Shown: positions 52,561 to 62,564 of the stretch, in pieces
How the letters are laid out: the number at the start of each line of letters is the position of its first letter
How positions within the stretch are numbered: position 1 is the stretch's first letter
Assembly: GCF_016919705.1 (NCBI RefSeq)
Contig: NZ_CP070371.1
Span: forward strand, 525,501 to 589,500
Direction: 5' to 3'
Length of the DNA: 64,000 bases
Origin: Paracoccus methylovorus
GTDB taxonomy: Bacteria; Pseudomonadota; Alphaproteobacteria; Rhodobacterales; Rhodobacteraceae
Notes under the pieces: generated by a model
The model's database searches: none
Told to the model about the DNA's origin: nothing
The model's input: only the letters and a program-made list of their open reading frames with translations
Position numbers and translations under genes: made by a program

Positions 52561-53760
52561 GTGACGACGAAATCGCACAAGGGCAACCCTTTCTCATGGG
52601 CCGACCCGTTTCTGCTGGAAGATCAACTGACCGAGGAAGAGCGGATGATCCGCGACACCGCCGCGTCCTTCGCCGCCGACCGGCTGGCCCCCCGCGTCGA
52701 GGCCGCCTATCTGAACGAGGAAACCGACCCCGAGATTTTCCGTGAAATGGGCGCCTCGGGCCTGTTGGGCGTGACCGTGGACGAGGCTTATGGCGGCGTC
52801 GGCGCATCCTATGTCGCATATGGGCTGGTGGCGCGCGAGATCGAGCGTATCGATTCGGGCTATCGCTCGATGGCCTCGGTGCAAAGCTCGCTGGTGATGT
52901 TCCCCATCGAAGCCTATGGCAGCGAGGAGCAGAAGCAGAAATATCTGCCGAAACTGGCAAGCGGCGAGTTCATCGGCTGCTTCGGCCTGACCGAGCCTGA
53001 TGCGGGCTCCGACCCCGCCGGCATGCGGACCGTGGCGAAAAAGACCGACGGCGGCTATGTGCTGAACGGCGCGAAGATGTGGATTTCGAACGCACCGATC
53101 GCGGACGTCTTCGTGGTCTGGGCGAAATCCGAGGCGCATGGCGGCAAGGTGCGCGGCTTTGTGCTGGAAAAGGGCATGAAGGGCCTGTCGGCGCCCAAGA
53201 TCGAGGGCAAGCTCAGCCTGCGCGCCTCGATCACCGGCGAGATCGTGATGGAGAATGTCGAGGTCGGCGAGGACGCGCTGCTGCCGAATATCGAGGGTAT
53301 GGGCGGCCCCTTCGGCTGTCTGAACCGCGCGCGCTATGGCATTTCCTGGGGCGCAATGGGTGCGGCCGAGGATTGCTGGTTCCGCGCCCGCCAGTACGGG
53401 CTTGACCGTCATCAGTTCAACCGTCCGCTGGCCGCCACGCAGCTTTATCAGAAAAAGCTGGCCGACATGCAGACCGAGATCGCTCTGGGCCTTCAGGCCA
53501 GCCTGCGGGTCGGGCGGCTGTTCGACGAAGGCAAGTTCGCGCCCGAGATGATCTCGATCGTCAAGCGCAACAACTGTGGCAAGGCGCTGGAGATCGCCCG
53601 CGTGGCCCGCGACATGCATGGCGGCAACGGCATCCAGATCGGCTATCACGTCATGCGTCATGCGCAGAACCTTGAGACGGTGAATACCTATGAGGGCACA
53701 CATGACGTTCATGCGCTGATCCTTGGCCGGGCCCAGACGGGCATTCAGGCGTTCTCGTAA
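52561..53760 (+). CDS. gcdH: Glutaryl-CoA dehydrogenase
   Basis: GcdH oxidatively decarboxylates glutaryl-CoA to crotonyl-CoA using FAD. The 399-aa product has the acyl-CoA dehydrogenase fold with [33 protein letters not shown], and the catalytic Glu in [19 protein letters not shown] near the C-terminus, which is diagnostic for GcdH. The start is GTG 52561 after AAGAGG; an upstream ATG at 52557 stops at once. Its stop overlaps the CoA-transferase ATG (TAATG). Confidence 0.94.
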   Translation: MTTKSHKGNPFSWADPFLLEDQLTEEERMIRDTAASFAADRLAPRVEAAYLNEETDPEIFREMGASGLLGVTVDEAYGGVGASYVAYGLVAREIERIDSGYRSMASVQSSLVMFPIEAYGSEEQKQKYLPKLASGEFIGCFGLTEPDAGSDPAGMRTVAKKTDGGYVLNGAKMWISNAPIADVFVVWAKSEAHGGKVRGFVLEKGMKGLSAPKIEGKLSLRASITGEIVMENVEVGEDALLPNIEGMGGPFGCLNRARYGISWGAMGAAEDCWFRARQYGLDRHQFNRPLAATQLYQKKLADMQTEIALGLQASLRVGRLFDEGKFAPEMISIVKRNNCGKALEIARVARDMHGGNGIQIGYHVMRHAQNLETVNTYEGTHDVHALILGRAQTGIQAFS

Positions 53761-54905
53761 TGGCCGAACCGGCGCTGAAGGGGCTGCGCGTCGTCGAATT
53801 GGCGCGCATCCTTGCCGGACCGTGGATCGGCCAGACACTGGCCGATCTGGGCGCCGAGGTCATCAAGGTCGAGGCTCCCGAGGGTGACGATACCCGCCGC
53901 TGGGGTCCGCCCTTTATCGAGCGGCCGCGCGCCGATGGCTCGACCGAAAAGGTCGCGGCCTATTTCCACGCCGCCAACCGTGGCAAACGGTCGGTGACCT
54001 GCGATTTCAACGATCACAACGATCTGGAGCGGCTCAGTGCGCTGATCGGCCAAGCCGATGTGGTGATCGAGAACTTCAAGCTGGGTGGCTTGCGCAAGTT
54101 CGGGCTGGACTACGACACCCTGTCGGCGCGCAATCCGGGGCTGGTCTATGCCTCGATCACCGGCTTCGGGCAGGACGGGCCGCGCGCGGCGCAGCCGGGC
54201 TATGACTTTCTGATCCAGGGCATGTCGGGCATCATGGACCTGACCGGCGATCCGCAGGGCGAGCCGCAAAAGGTCGGCGTGGCATGGATCGACATCTTCA
54301 CCGGGCTTTACGGGGTGATTGCGGTGCAGGCGGCACTGACCGAGCGGGCGCGCTCGGGCCGGGGCCAGCATCTGGACCTGTCGCTTCTGGATTGCGGTGT
54401 GGCGGTGCTGGCCAATCAGGCGACGAATTACCTGCTGGGGGGCACGGTACCGCATCGTCTGGGCAATGCGCATCCCAATATCGTCCCCTATCAGCTTTTC
54501 CCTGCCTTGGACGGGCATCTTATCATTGCTTGTGGCAATGACCGGCAATTCGCGGCGCTGTGCCGGGTGCTGGGCCTGCCGGATCTGGCTGGGGATGCGG
54601 ATTACGCCACCAATCCCGCCCGCGTGGCGAACCGGGCGCAATTGGTGCCAAAACTGATCGAGGCCACGCATTGCTTTTCCCGTGCCACGCTGATCGCCGC
54701 GCTTGAGGGGGCCGGGGTTCCCGCCGGCCCGGTCAATGACGTCGCCGAGGCGCTGGCCGAGCCGCAGGTGCAGGCACGCGGCTTGCGCATCGCGCCCGAC
54801 GGCATCGCCGGGCTGCGCAGTCCGCTGCGTTTCTCGCGCAGTCCTCTGGTCACCGACCGCGCGGCCCCGGCCTTGGGCGAAGGTGACTGGCGATTTGACG
54901 GCTGA
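53760..54905 (+). CDS. CaiB/BaiF family CoA-transferase
   Basis: The 381-aa class III CoA-transferase has the opening LKGLRVVELARILAGPWIGQ, LADLGAEVIKVEAPEGDDTR and AANRGKRSVTCDF. GYDFLIQGMSGIMDLTGDP carries the catalytic Asp. Coupled to gcdH by a one-base overlap, it most probably activates glutarate with CoA from succinyl-CoA, as the human SUGCT homologue does. Substrate is inferred from this neighbour. Confidence 0.9.
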   Translation: MAEPALKGLRVVELARILAGPWIGQTLADLGAEVIKVEAPEGDDTRRWGPPFIERPRADGSTEKVAAYFHAANRGKRSVTCDFNDHNDLERLSALIGQADVVIENFKLGGLRKFGLDYDTLSARNPGLVYASITGFGQDGPRAAQPGYDFLIQGMSGIMDLTGDPQGEPQKVGVAWIDIFTGLYGVIAVQAALTERARSGRGQHLDLSLLDCGVAVLANQATNYLLGGTVPHRLGNAHPNIVPYQLFPALDGHLIIACGNDRQFAALCRVLGLPDLAGDADYATNPARVANRAQLVPKLIEATHCFSRATLIAALEGAGVPAGPVNDVAEALAEPQVQARGLRIAPDGIAGLRSPLRFSRSPLVTDRAAPALGEGDWRFDG

Positions 54906-55074
54906 TCCCTGCTTGAACAGGATATAATCCCGATGCGGCGGGGCAGGCGCATGGACGTAAGGTCGTCTGTGCAAGGCCGGTTGCGCGCGGCCGGGCTTGC
55001 TGTCAGATTCCGCTCGGGGAAGAGGGGGACGGAACCATGCACCGGATACGCCCGGAACGGCCCGAGAGGGCCAG

Positions 55075-56934
55075 ATGCGGATAGACCTGCTGCCGCGCAA
55101 GCCGTGGGCGGCGCGCTGGCCGCTGGCCTTGGGTCTTGCCGGTGTGGCGGCGATCCTGTGGCTGGGGGCGCAACTGGCCTATCAGCATTACTTCCGCGAG
55201 GGCCACGGCCGTGCGGCCACTGCGCTGCGGTTGACGGTGAATGCGCTTTACGCCGATCTGGCGCGCTATGAGGTGGTGCCGCATCTTGTCGCCGATCTGG
55301 ACCTGATCCACCAGCTTGCGGCCGACCCAGACAACCCAGCACTGCGGCAGGAAACCAACGAATGGCTGGCCGAGCAGAACGAGGCTGTTGAGGCCGCGGA
55401 TATCTACCTGATCCTGCCCAACGGCGAGACCGTTGCCCATTCCGGCTATCTGGGTCCCGCCAGTTTCATCGGCCAGAACTTCAGCTACCGACCCTATTTC
55501 ATCGACGCCATGGCCGGGGGGCAGGGGCGGTTTTACGGCATCGGCACCACCTCGGGCGTCCGGGGCTATTTCTTTTCAGCGCCGGTTGAGGACGATGCCG
55601 GTCGGATCACGGCCGTTGTTGCCGTCAAGATCGGCGTGGACCGAATCGAGGCATCGTGGCGCGGCAACCAATATCGCGTGCTGGTAACCGACCCCGAAGG
55701 CACGGGCTTTCTGTCATCCGAGCCGAGCTGGCTTTATCACAGCATCCAGCCCCTGACGCGGGAACGGCTGGCGCGCACCGAATCCTCGCGTCGCTACGCC
55801 GGCACGCCGCTGGCCGAATTGCCGATCGAGCGGCTGGACCTGCATGGTGCGCCGGTGTTCCGCCTGCCGCCCTCGATGGGCGAGGGGGCGAGGGGCAGCC
55901 ATGACTTTATCGCGGCGTCCGAGGCGATGCCGGGGGCTGGCTGGACGGTGCATGTGTTGCTGGACAGCGCCGAACTCAGGGCCGAGGCGCGGCTGGCGGT
56001 GATCAGCCTGTTGCTGCTTTTGTCGGTTGCGGGCTTTGGTCTGCTGATGTGGCGCCAGCGCCGGGCGCAGGCGGCCGAACGGTTGGCGATGCAGCAATTC
56101 GCCACTGCGGAACTGGAACGCCGCGTGACCCGCCGCACCGCCGATCTGGCCCGGGTGAACGCCCAGCTTGAGCAAGAGATCGCCGAACGTCGCGCGACCG
56201 AGGCCGAGTTGCGCGCCGCCCAGGCCAGTCTGGTGCAGGTTGGCAAGCTGGCGGCGCTGGGGCAGATGTCGGCCTCGCTCTCGCACGAGATCAACCAGCC
56301 ATTGGCGGCGGCGCGCAACTATGCCGATAGCGCCACCATTCTGATCGAGCGCGGCGACTATGCCCGCGCGCGCGATAACATCGGCCAGATTCTGGCGCTG
56401 GTGGATCGCATGGCGGCCATCGGCAAACATCTGCGGCAGGCCGCAAGGAAACCCGACGACCGGCTGGGCGCAGTGGCGCTGTCTGCGCTGCTGGACGAAA
56501 CCCGCACCATCGTTGCCGCGCGGTTGGCCAGCAGCGGGGCGGAACTGGAACTGGACGTGCCGCCCGATCTGCCGCCGCTGCGGGCCGGGCCGACGCGGTT
56601 GCAGCAGGTGCTGGTCAACCTGATCACCAATGCAGCCGATGCAGCTGAGGGTCGCCCGGATCGCCGCATTTCGCTGTCGGCCCGGGCCGAGGGCGGGCGT
56701 GTCGCCATCCGGGTCCGTGACCGTGGTGCGGGCGTGCCGGCCGGGATTGCCGCGCGCATCTTCGACCCGTTCTTTACCACCAAGGGCATGGGGGCGGGGC
56801 TTGGCCTGGGCCTGTCGATTACCGCCAATATCGTGCGGGATTTCGGTGGCGAGATCACCTGCCGCGACGCGAGGCCCGGGGCCGAGTTCTGCGTGACCCT
56901 ACCCGCCGCAACAACTGCCGAGGCTGCGGCATGA
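55075..56934 (+). CDS. DctB-type sensor histidine kinase
   Basis: The 619-aa kinase has a transmembrane helix at about 18-38, a periplasmic double-PAS (dCache) sensor with YRPYFIDAMAGGQGRFYGIG and TSGVRGYFFSAPV, and a second helix near 305-325. The phosphoacceptor helix SLSHEINQPLAAARNYADS and ATPase N, G1 and G2 boxes (LVNLITNAADAAEG, GLGLSITANIVRDFGG) follow. This is the DctB pattern for C4- or other dicarboxylates. GAGAGGG precedes ATG 55075, and the stop overlaps the regulator ATG. Confidence 0.92.
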   Translation: MRIDLLPRKPWAARWPLALGLAGVAAILWLGAQLAYQHYFREGHGRAATALRLTVNALYADLARYEVVPHLVADLDLIHQLAADPDNPALRQETNEWLAEQNEAVEAADIYLILPNGETVAHSGYLGPASFIGQNFSYRPYFIDAMAGGQGRFYGIGTTSGVRGYFFSAPVEDDAGRITAVVAVKIGVDRIEASWRGNQYRVLVTDPEGTGFLSSEPSWLYHSIQPLTRERLARTESSRRYAGTPLAELPIERLDLHGAPVFRLPPSMGEGARGSHDFIAASEAMPGAGWTVHVLLDSAELRAEARLAVISLLLLLSVAGFGLLMWRQRRAQAAERLAMQQFATAELERRVTRRTADLARVNAQLEQEIAERRATEAELRAAQASLVQVGKLAALGQMSASLSHEINQPLAAARNYADSATILIERGDYARARDNIGQILALVDRMAAIGKHLRQAARKPDDRLGAVALSALLDETRTIVAARLASSGAELELDVPPDLPPLRAGPTRLQQVLVNLITNAADAAEGRPDRRISLSARAEGGRVAIRVRDRGAGVPAGIAARIFDPFFTTKGMGAGLGLGLSITANIVRDFGGEITCRDARPGAEFCVTLPAATTAEAAA

Positions 56935-58277
56935 CCCCTCGGGTGCTTCTGGTCGAGGATGACGAGCAGATGCGCAGTTCCACCGCACAGGCGCTGGAGC
57001 TGGCGGGCTTTACCGTCGAGGCGTTGGCCTCGGGAGAAGAGGCGCTGGCCTTGGCTGGGCCGGGATTTGCCGGTGCGGTGGTCAGCGACATCCGCATGCC
57101 CGGCATGGACGGCATGACGTTGCTGGGCCGCCTGCACGAGGTTGACCCCGAGATCCCGGTGATCCTTGTCACCGGCCATGCCGAGGTCCCACTGGCAGTC
57201 GAGGCGATCCGGGGCGGCGCCTACGACTTTATCGAAAAGCCCTTCGTGGTGCAGGAACTGGCCACCGTCATCCGCCGCGCCATCGAGCATCGCGGGCTGG
57301 TGCTGGAAAACCGCCGCTTGCGCGCCGTCGCCGGAAAACGCGACGATGTCGAGGCCAGGCTGCCGGGCCGCACGCAAGTCATGGTCGATCTGCGCTATCG
57401 GCTGCGCGCCATCGGTGCCTCGGATGCCGATGCGCTGGTCATCGGCCCCACCGGCGCGGGCAAAGAGGTGGTGGCCCGGGCGCTGCACGATATTTCTGCG
57501 CGTGCAGGCCGGCCCTTTATCGCCATCAACTGCGCCGCGCTGCCCGAGGCGCTGATCGAAAGCGAGCTTTTCGGTCACGAGGCCGGCGCCTTTCCCGGCG
57601 CGTTGCGGCCCCGATATGGCAAGTTCGAACATGCGCGCGGCGGCACCGTGCTTTTGGACGAAATCGCCTCGATGCCGCTGGAGTTGCAGGCGAAGCTGCT
57701 GCGGGTGCTGCAAGAAAGGACCATCACCCGGCTGGGCTCGAACGACCCGGTGCCGCTTGATGTGCGCTTTATCGCGATCAGCAAGGTCGATCTGGAGGAC
57801 TTGGTCGCGGGCGGCAGTTTCCGCGAGGATCTGTTCTGGCGGCTGAATGTCGGGGTGCTGCATGTCCCGCCGCTTTCGGCCCGGCGCGAGGATGTGCCGC
57901 TGTTGTTTCTGCAACTGGTGCGCGAGGCGGCTGCCCGCCACAATATCGCCGAGCGTGAAACCCCCGCGGCCTTTCTGTCGGGGCTGGCGGCAAGGGAATG
58001 GCCGGGCAATGTGCGAGAGTTGCGAAATCTGGCAGAGCGTTTCGTGCTGGGGCTGGAAAACGCCGAGCCCGATCCCGCGCAGGGCGCGCGTCTGGCGGAC
58101 CGCGTGGCCGAATTCGAACGCAGCCTGATTGCCGGCGCCATTGCCGCCCATGGAGGCAAGCTGCGGCCCGTCTATGAAACGCTGGGGATCTCGCGCAAGA
58201 CCCTTTACGAAAAGATGCAGAAATACGGGCTGGACCGGCGGCTGATCCTTGATGCTGCCGAAGAGGACCCGGCCTGA
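56931..58277 (+). CDS. DctD-type sigma-54 response regulator
   Basis: This 448-aa regulator has a receiver domain (Asp10, Asp11, phosphoacceptor Asp53 in SDIRMPGMDG). The AAA+ domain has Walker A GPTGAGKE and Walker B-like GGTVLLDEIASMP, and the Fis-type end is RPVYETLGISRKTLYEKMQK. The sigma-54 loop reads GAFPGA instead of GAFTGA. It should be phosphorylated by the upstream kinase and activate transport genes, probably the tct operon. Confidence 0.92.
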   Translation: MTPRVLLVEDDEQMRSSTAQALELAGFTVEALASGEEALALAGPGFAGAVVSDIRMPGMDGMTLLGRLHEVDPEIPVILVTGHAEVPLAVEAIRGGAYDFIEKPFVVQELATVIRRAIEHRGLVLENRRLRAVAGKRDDVEARLPGRTQVMVDLRYRLRAIGASDADALVIGPTGAGKEVVARALHDISARAGRPFIAINCAALPEALIESELFGHEAGAFPGALRPRYGKFEHARGGTVLLDEIASMPLELQAKLLRVLQERTITRLGSNDPVPLDVRFIAISKVDLEDLVAGGSFREDLFWRLNVGVLHVPPLSARREDVPLLFLQLVREAAARHNIAERETPAAFLSGLAAREWPGNVRELRNLAERFVLGLENAEPDPAQGARLADRVAEFERSLIAGAIAAHGGKLRPVYETLGISRKTLYEKMQKYGLDRRLILDAAEEDPA

Positions 58278-58284
58278 GATGCGA

Positions 58285-58312
58285 AGATGGGTGAAAATCC
58301 GCCCATCTTTTG
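58285..58312 (+). terminator. Terminator after the response-regulator gene
   Basis: AAGATGGG (58285-58292) pairs with CCCATCTT (58303-58310) around a 10-base loop, followed by TT. It ends the two-component operon about 10 bases after its stop. Confidence 0.55.
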
Positions 58313-58473
58313 CCTGTCATGTCACCATTTCCACCCATTTTTTGCCTATTGCGGCAATTTGCCCAGATCAGACCCCTTTTTTGATTTGTGCGAGGGGGCA
58401 ACCCGCCGCACCCTTCGCCCGGTGGCCGCGCCGAGGAGGGTGCCGGCCAAACTAATCCTTGGGGGAGGGGAAT

Positions 58474-59448
58474 ATGGCTTACCCGAAGCTTCTGGGCGCG
58501 CTTTGCGCCACGACCTTGCTGGTCGCGCCGGCTTTTGCGCAGGACTGGCCGCAGCGCCAGATTACGATGGTGGTGCCTTTCGCGGCTGGCGGGCCGACCG
58601 ACACCGTCGCGCGTATGGTAGCCGAGCGCATGTCGGCCGATCTGGGCCAGCAGATCATCGTCGAGAATATCGGCGGCGCAGGCGGCACGCTGGGTGCGGG
58701 CAATGTCGCCAAGGCTGATCCGGACGGATATACGGTGCTGCTGCACCATATCGGCATGGCGACCTCGGCCACGCTTTACCGCAATCTGGCCTTTGATACG
58801 CTGAATGCCTTTGAATACGTCGGCCTTGTCACCGAGGTGCCGATGGTTGTCGTCGCGCGCAAGGATTTCGAGCCGGGCGATTTCAATGAGTTCATCAGCT
58901 ACGTCAAGGACAATGCCGACAACCTGACGCTGGCCAATGCCGGGATCGGTTCGGCGTCGCATCTGTGCGGCATGATGCTGATGTCTGCGCTTGAGGCTCC
59001 GCTGGTCACGGTTCCCTACAAGGGCACGGGTCCGGCGATGACCGACCTGTTGGGCGGGCAGACCGATATCATGTGCGACCAAACCACCAATACCACGCAG
59101 CAGATCAAGGGCGGCACGATCAAGGCTTATGCCGTGACCACGCCTGAGCGGCTGGAGTTGTTCCCGGATCTGCCCACGGCGATGGAAAGCGGGCTTGACG
59201 ATTTCGACGTCTCGATCTGGCACGGCATCTACACGCCCAAGGGCACGCCTGCCGAGATAAATGAGCGGTTGTCGCAATCGTTGCAGGTCGCGCTGGCCAA
59301 CGAAGGCGTCGTCAAGGCCATGGCCGATCTGGGCACCGCACCCTCGCCGGCCGAGGATGCCACGCCCGCCGCGCTGCAAGCCAAGCTTGAGGCGGAAATT
59401 GCCCGCTGGCAGCCGGTGATCGAGGCCGCAGGCGTTTACGCCGACTGA
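58474..59448 (+). CDS. tctC: Tripartite tricarboxylate transporter binding protein (TctC family), first copy
   Basis: The 324-aa periplasmic protein has a signal peptide (MAYPKLLGALCATTLLVAPA, cleavage after AFA). Bug/TctC signatures are QITMVVPFAAGGPTDTVARM, IIVENIGGAGGTLGAGNVAK and VPYKGTGPAMTDLLGGQ. It captures a carboxylate for the TctAB permease. GGGGGAGGGG lies before ATG 58474. A strong terminator-like hairpin follows, perhaps giving extra binding protein relative to the permease. Confidence 0.93.
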   Translation: MAYPKLLGALCATTLLVAPAFAQDWPQRQITMVVPFAAGGPTDTVARMVAERMSADLGQQIIVENIGGAGGTLGAGNVAKADPDGYTVLLHHIGMATSATLYRNLAFDTLNAFEYVGLVTEVPMVVVARKDFEPGDFNEFISYVKDNADNLTLANAGIGSASHLCGMMLMSALEAPLVTVPYKGTGPAMTDLLGGQTDIMCDQTTNTTQQIKGGTIKAYAVTTPERLELFPDLPTAMESGLDDFDVSIWHGIYTPKGTPAEINERLSQSLQVALANEGVVKAMADLGTAPSPAEDATPAALQAKLEAEIARWQPVIEAAGVYAD

Positions 59449-59455
59449 TCTTGCG

Positions 59456-59493
59456 GCCCCGCCGCCCGCGATTGCGGCGGGGCTTGCCTTTTT
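59456..59493 (+). terminator. Strong hairpin between tctC and tctB
   Basis: GCCCCGCCGC (59456-59465) pairs with GCGGCGGGGC (59474-59483), followed by TTGCCTTTTT. It would partly terminate transcription before tctBA. Confidence 0.7.
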
Positions 59494-59506
59494 CGGGGGG
59501 AAACAC

Positions 59507-59971
59507 ATGTCCACGAAACCCAAGGACAACACTGACATCGCGGCAGGGTTGCTGCTGATGGCGGCGGCGGGATTTTTCGGTTGGCAGACCGTCGGGTTGG
59601 AAATCGGCACCTCGCTGCGCATGGGACCCGGCTATTTCCCAATGGTGCTGTCGGGGATCCTGTTCCTGCTGGGGCTGATCATCTTTGTGCGTGCCTTTGG
59701 GCGCGAGGATGACGAGCCCTTTGGCAAGGTGGCCTGGCGTGGCATCATGTTCATCCTGCCCGCTCCGATTTTCTTTGGCCTGACGGTTCGGGGCCTGGGC
59801 TTTGTGCCGGCGCTGTTTCTGACCACGCTGATCGCGTCGCAGGCGTCTGTGCGGATGCGGCCTCTGGCTGCGCTGATCCTGGCCGTGGCGGTCACGGTTC
59901 TGTCCACGCTGATCTTCAGCTATGGGTTGGGCCTGCCGTTCCGCCGCTTTGGCCCTTGGGTCCAATTCTAA
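59507..59971 (+). CDS. tctB: TctB small membrane subunit
   Basis: The 154-aa product has four hydrophobic segments (AAGLLLMAAAGFFGWQTVGL, GYFPMVLSGILFLLGLIIFV, IFFGLTVRGLGFVPALFLTT and a last one near 125-145), as in TctB. RMGPGYFP is a usual signature. It pairs with TctA in the secondary, ion-gradient-driven transporter. It starts after GGGGGG at 59495-59500 and ends 15 bases before tctA. Confidence 0.9.
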   Translation: MSTKPKDNTDIAAGLLLMAAAGFFGWQTVGLEIGTSLRMGPGYFPMVLSGILFLLGLIIFVRAFGREDDEPFGKVAWRGIMFILPAPIFFGLTVRGLGFVPALFLTTLIASQASVRMRPLAALILAVAVTVLSTLIFSYGLGLPFRRFGPWVQF

Positions 59972-59986
59972 TAAAAGGGGGGCGGC

Positions 59987-61495
59987 ATGGAACTGCTCAG
60001 CAATCTCGCGCTTGGCTTCTCGGTCGCCTCGTCGCTGGCGAACCTGTTTTTTTGCCTGATAGGTGTGCTGCTTGGCACGCTGATCGGCGTCCTGCCGGGG
60101 ATCGGCGCCACGGCGACCATCGCCATGCTTTTGCCGATCACCTTCCAGCTTGAGCCTGTCAGCTCGCTCATCATGCTGGCGGGGATTTATTACGGCGCGC
60201 AATACGGCGGCTCGACCACGGCGATCCTGATCAACATGCCGGGCGAAAGCTCGTCCGCGGTGACGGCTATCGACGGCTATCAGATGGCGCGCAAGGGTCG
60301 GGCGGGCACCGCGCTGGCTACGGCGGCGCTGGGATCGTTCTTTGCCGGCACGGTCGCGACATTTCTGGTGGCGATCTTTGCTCCGCCCTTGACCACGGTG
60401 GCGCTGAAATTCGGGGCGGCGGAATATTTCAGCCTGATGGTGATGGGTCTGGTCATGTCAGTGGCGCTTGCGCATGGCTCGGTGCTCAAGGCGCTGGCCA
60501 TGGTTGTGCTGGGCCTGCTGCTGGGCATCGTCGGCACCGATATCTATACCGGCGCGCCACGCTTTACCCTGGGCATCACGCAATACGCCGACGGCCTGAA
60601 CTTCGTGGCTGTCGCCGTGGGCGTCTTCGGCATTGCCGAGATCTTGCGCAACCTTGAAGATGAGCATGATCGCGAGGTGATGACGAAAAACATCAACCGT
60701 CTGTTCCCCACCCGCCAGGAGTTTCGCGAAATGATCGGGCCGGTGCTGCGCGGCACCGGGATCGGCTCGGTCCTGGGCATTCTGCCGGGCGGTGGTGCGA
60801 TCCTAGCCTCGTTCGCGTCATATACCATCGAGAAGAAGGTCTCGAAACACCCCGAGGAGTTCGGCAAGGGTGCGTTGGCCGGTGTCGCCGGGCCGGAAAG
60901 CGCCAATAACGCAGGGGCGCAAACCAGCTTTATCCCGCTGTTGACGCTGGGGATTCCGGCAAACCCGGTCATGGCGCTGATGATCGGTGCCATGATCATT
61001 CAGGGCATCGTGCCGGGGCCCAACGTGGTCAACGAACAGCCGGCACTGTTCTGGGGCATCGTGGCCAGCATGTGGATCGGCAACCTGATGCTGGTGGTGC
61101 TGAACCTGCCCCTGATCGGGCTGTGGGTAAAGCTGCTGACCGTGCCCTATTACGTGCTGTTCCCGATCATCATGGCGATGTGCTCGATCGGGGTCTATTC
61201 GGTGGCGTCCAACACCTTCGACCTCTACGCCGTCGCCTTTTTCGGGTTGCTTGGCTATATCATGTCCAAGCTGCGGTGCGAGCCGGCCCCGCTTTTGCTG
61301 GGGTTCGTTCTTGGACCGTTGCTGGAAGAAAACCTGCGCCGGGCGATGATCTTGTCGCGGGGTGATCCCATGACCTTCCTGAACCGTCCGATCAGCGCGG
61401 CCCTGCTGGGGATGTCGCTGATTATCCTGGTCCTCGTCTTCATGCCGCAGATCCGCAAGCGTCGGGACGAGGTGTTCACCGAAAGCGATGCATAA
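59987..61495 (+). CDS. tctA: TctA large membrane subunit
   Basis: The 502-aa permease has about 11-12 hydrophobic segments and the family motifs [55 protein letters not shown] and [12 protein letters not shown]. Length is standard. Substrate class is tricarboxylate or dicarboxylate; the gcdH/CoA-transferase neighbours suggest glutarate, but this is not visible in the sequence. Confidence 0.95.
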   Translation: MELLSNLALGFSVASSLANLFFCLIGVLLGTLIGVLPGIGATATIAMLLPITFQLEPVSSLIMLAGIYYGAQYGGSTTAILINMPGESSSAVTAIDGYQMARKGRAGTALATAALGSFFAGTVATFLVAIFAPPLTTVALKFGAAEYFSLMVMGLVMSVALAHGSVLKALAMVVLGLLLGIVGTDIYTGAPRFTLGITQYADGLNFVAVAVGVFGIAEILRNLEDEHDREVMTKNINRLFPTRQEFREMIGPVLRGTGIGSVLGILPGGGAILASFASYTIEKKVSKHPEEFGKGALAGVAGPESANNAGAQTSFIPLLTLGIPANPVMALMIGAMIIQGIVPGPNVVNEQPALFWGIVASMWIGNLMLVVLNLPLIGLWVKLLTVPYYVLFPIIMAMCSIGVYSVASNTFDLYAVAFFGLLGYIMSKLRCEPAPLLLGFVLGPLLEENLRRAMILSRGDPMTFLNRPISAALLGMSLIILVLVFMPQIRKRRDEVFTESDA

Positions 61496-61517
61496 GACAT
61501 CCAACAGAGAGGAAATC

Positions 61518-62483
61518 ATGACCGTATCCATCACCCGCCGCCTGTTGCTGGGCGCAGCCGTGGCGTTTGGCCTGGCCGGTGCCGCAGCAGCCGACTTTCC
61601 TGACCGGCCGATCACCCTGGTGATCCCCTTTGCCGCCGGCGGCTCGACCGACGTGGTCGGCCGCATTGTCGCCGACCGCATGAGCCAGGAACTGGGCCAG
61701 CAGGTCATCGTGCAGAACGTCGGTGGCGCCGGCGGCAGCCTTGGCGCGGCGCAGGTGGCCAAGGCCGATCCAGATGGCTACACCATCCTGATGGCGACGG
61801 TGGCCACCCATGCGCTGAACCCGCTGATCCTCAAGCAGAAACCCTATGACCCAGTCGAGGATTTCGCGCCCATCTCGCTTTTGGTGTTGGTGCCGAACGT
61901 GCTGGCCGTGAACCCGGAACTGCCGGTGAATACCGTGCAGGAACTGATTGATCTGGCCAAGACCGAGCCGCTGGCCTATGCCTCATCCGGCAACGGCACC
62001 CCCCTGCATCTGTCTGGCGAGTTGTTCAAGGCCATGGCAGGGATTGAGTTGACCCATATCCCCTACAAGGGTTCGGGCCCGGCGCTGACCGATGTGCTGG
62101 GCAATCAGGTGCCGATCATCTTTGACAACCTGCCCTCCGCTTCGGGCCATATCGCCAGCGGCAAGCTGCGCGCGCTTGGCGTGACCACGGCGGAACGCGC
62201 CGCCAGCTTCCCCGACATTCCCGCCATCGCCGAGACGCTGCCGGGCTATGAGACCTACACCTGGAACGCGCTATTTGCCCCGACCGGCACGCCCCCCGAG
62301 GTGATCGAGGCGCTGAACAAGGCCGCGCTGGTCGCCATGGCCGATCCGGGCGTTGCCGAGCGGATGAAGGAATTTTCGGCCACCATCGTCGCCTCTTCGC
62401 CCGAGGAATTGGCCGAGCACGTCAAGGCCGAGATGGCGAAATGGGAACCGGTGGTCCGCGACGCCAACGTAAGTCTGGACTGA
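61518..62483 (+). CDS. tctC: TctC-family binding protein, second copy
   Basis: The 321-aa protein has an N-terminal signal (SITRRLLLGAAVAFGLAG, twin Arg; Sec or Tat) and family motifs ITLVIPFAAGGSTDVVGRI, VIVQNVGGAGGSLGAAQVAK and IPYKGSGPALTDVLGNQ. It is related to but clearly different from the copy at 58474, so one permease may serve two substrates. GAGAGGAAA precedes ATG 61518. A strong terminator follows. Confidence 0.93.
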   Translation: MTVSITRRLLLGAAVAFGLAGAAAADFPDRPITLVIPFAAGGSTDVVGRIVADRMSQELGQQVIVQNVGGAGGSLGAAQVAKADPDGYTILMATVATHALNPLILKQKPYDPVEDFAPISLLVLVPNVLAVNPELPVNTVQELIDLAKTEPLAYASSGNGTPLHLSGELFKAMAGIELTHIPYKGSGPALTDVLGNQVPIIFDNLPSASGHIASGKLRALGVTTAERAASFPDIPAIAETLPGYETYTWNALFAPTGTPPEVIEALNKAALVAMADPGVAERMKEFSATIVASSPEELAEHVKAEMAKWEPVVRDANVSLD

Positions 62484-62504
62484 CCCCGGACCAGAACATC
62501 ATCG

Positions 62505-62533
62505 AAAGGCCGGGCGCAGTCCCGGCCTTTTGG
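62505..62533 (+). terminator. Rho-independent terminator of the tct operon
   Basis: AAAGGCCGGG (62505-62514) pairs with CCCGGCCTTT (62521-62530) around CGCAGT, followed by T and later TTT. It ends the operon 22 bases after its last stop. Confidence 0.8.
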
Positions 62534-62564
62534 TTTGGGATGGTTCGGTGTGAATGCGGCTTGC

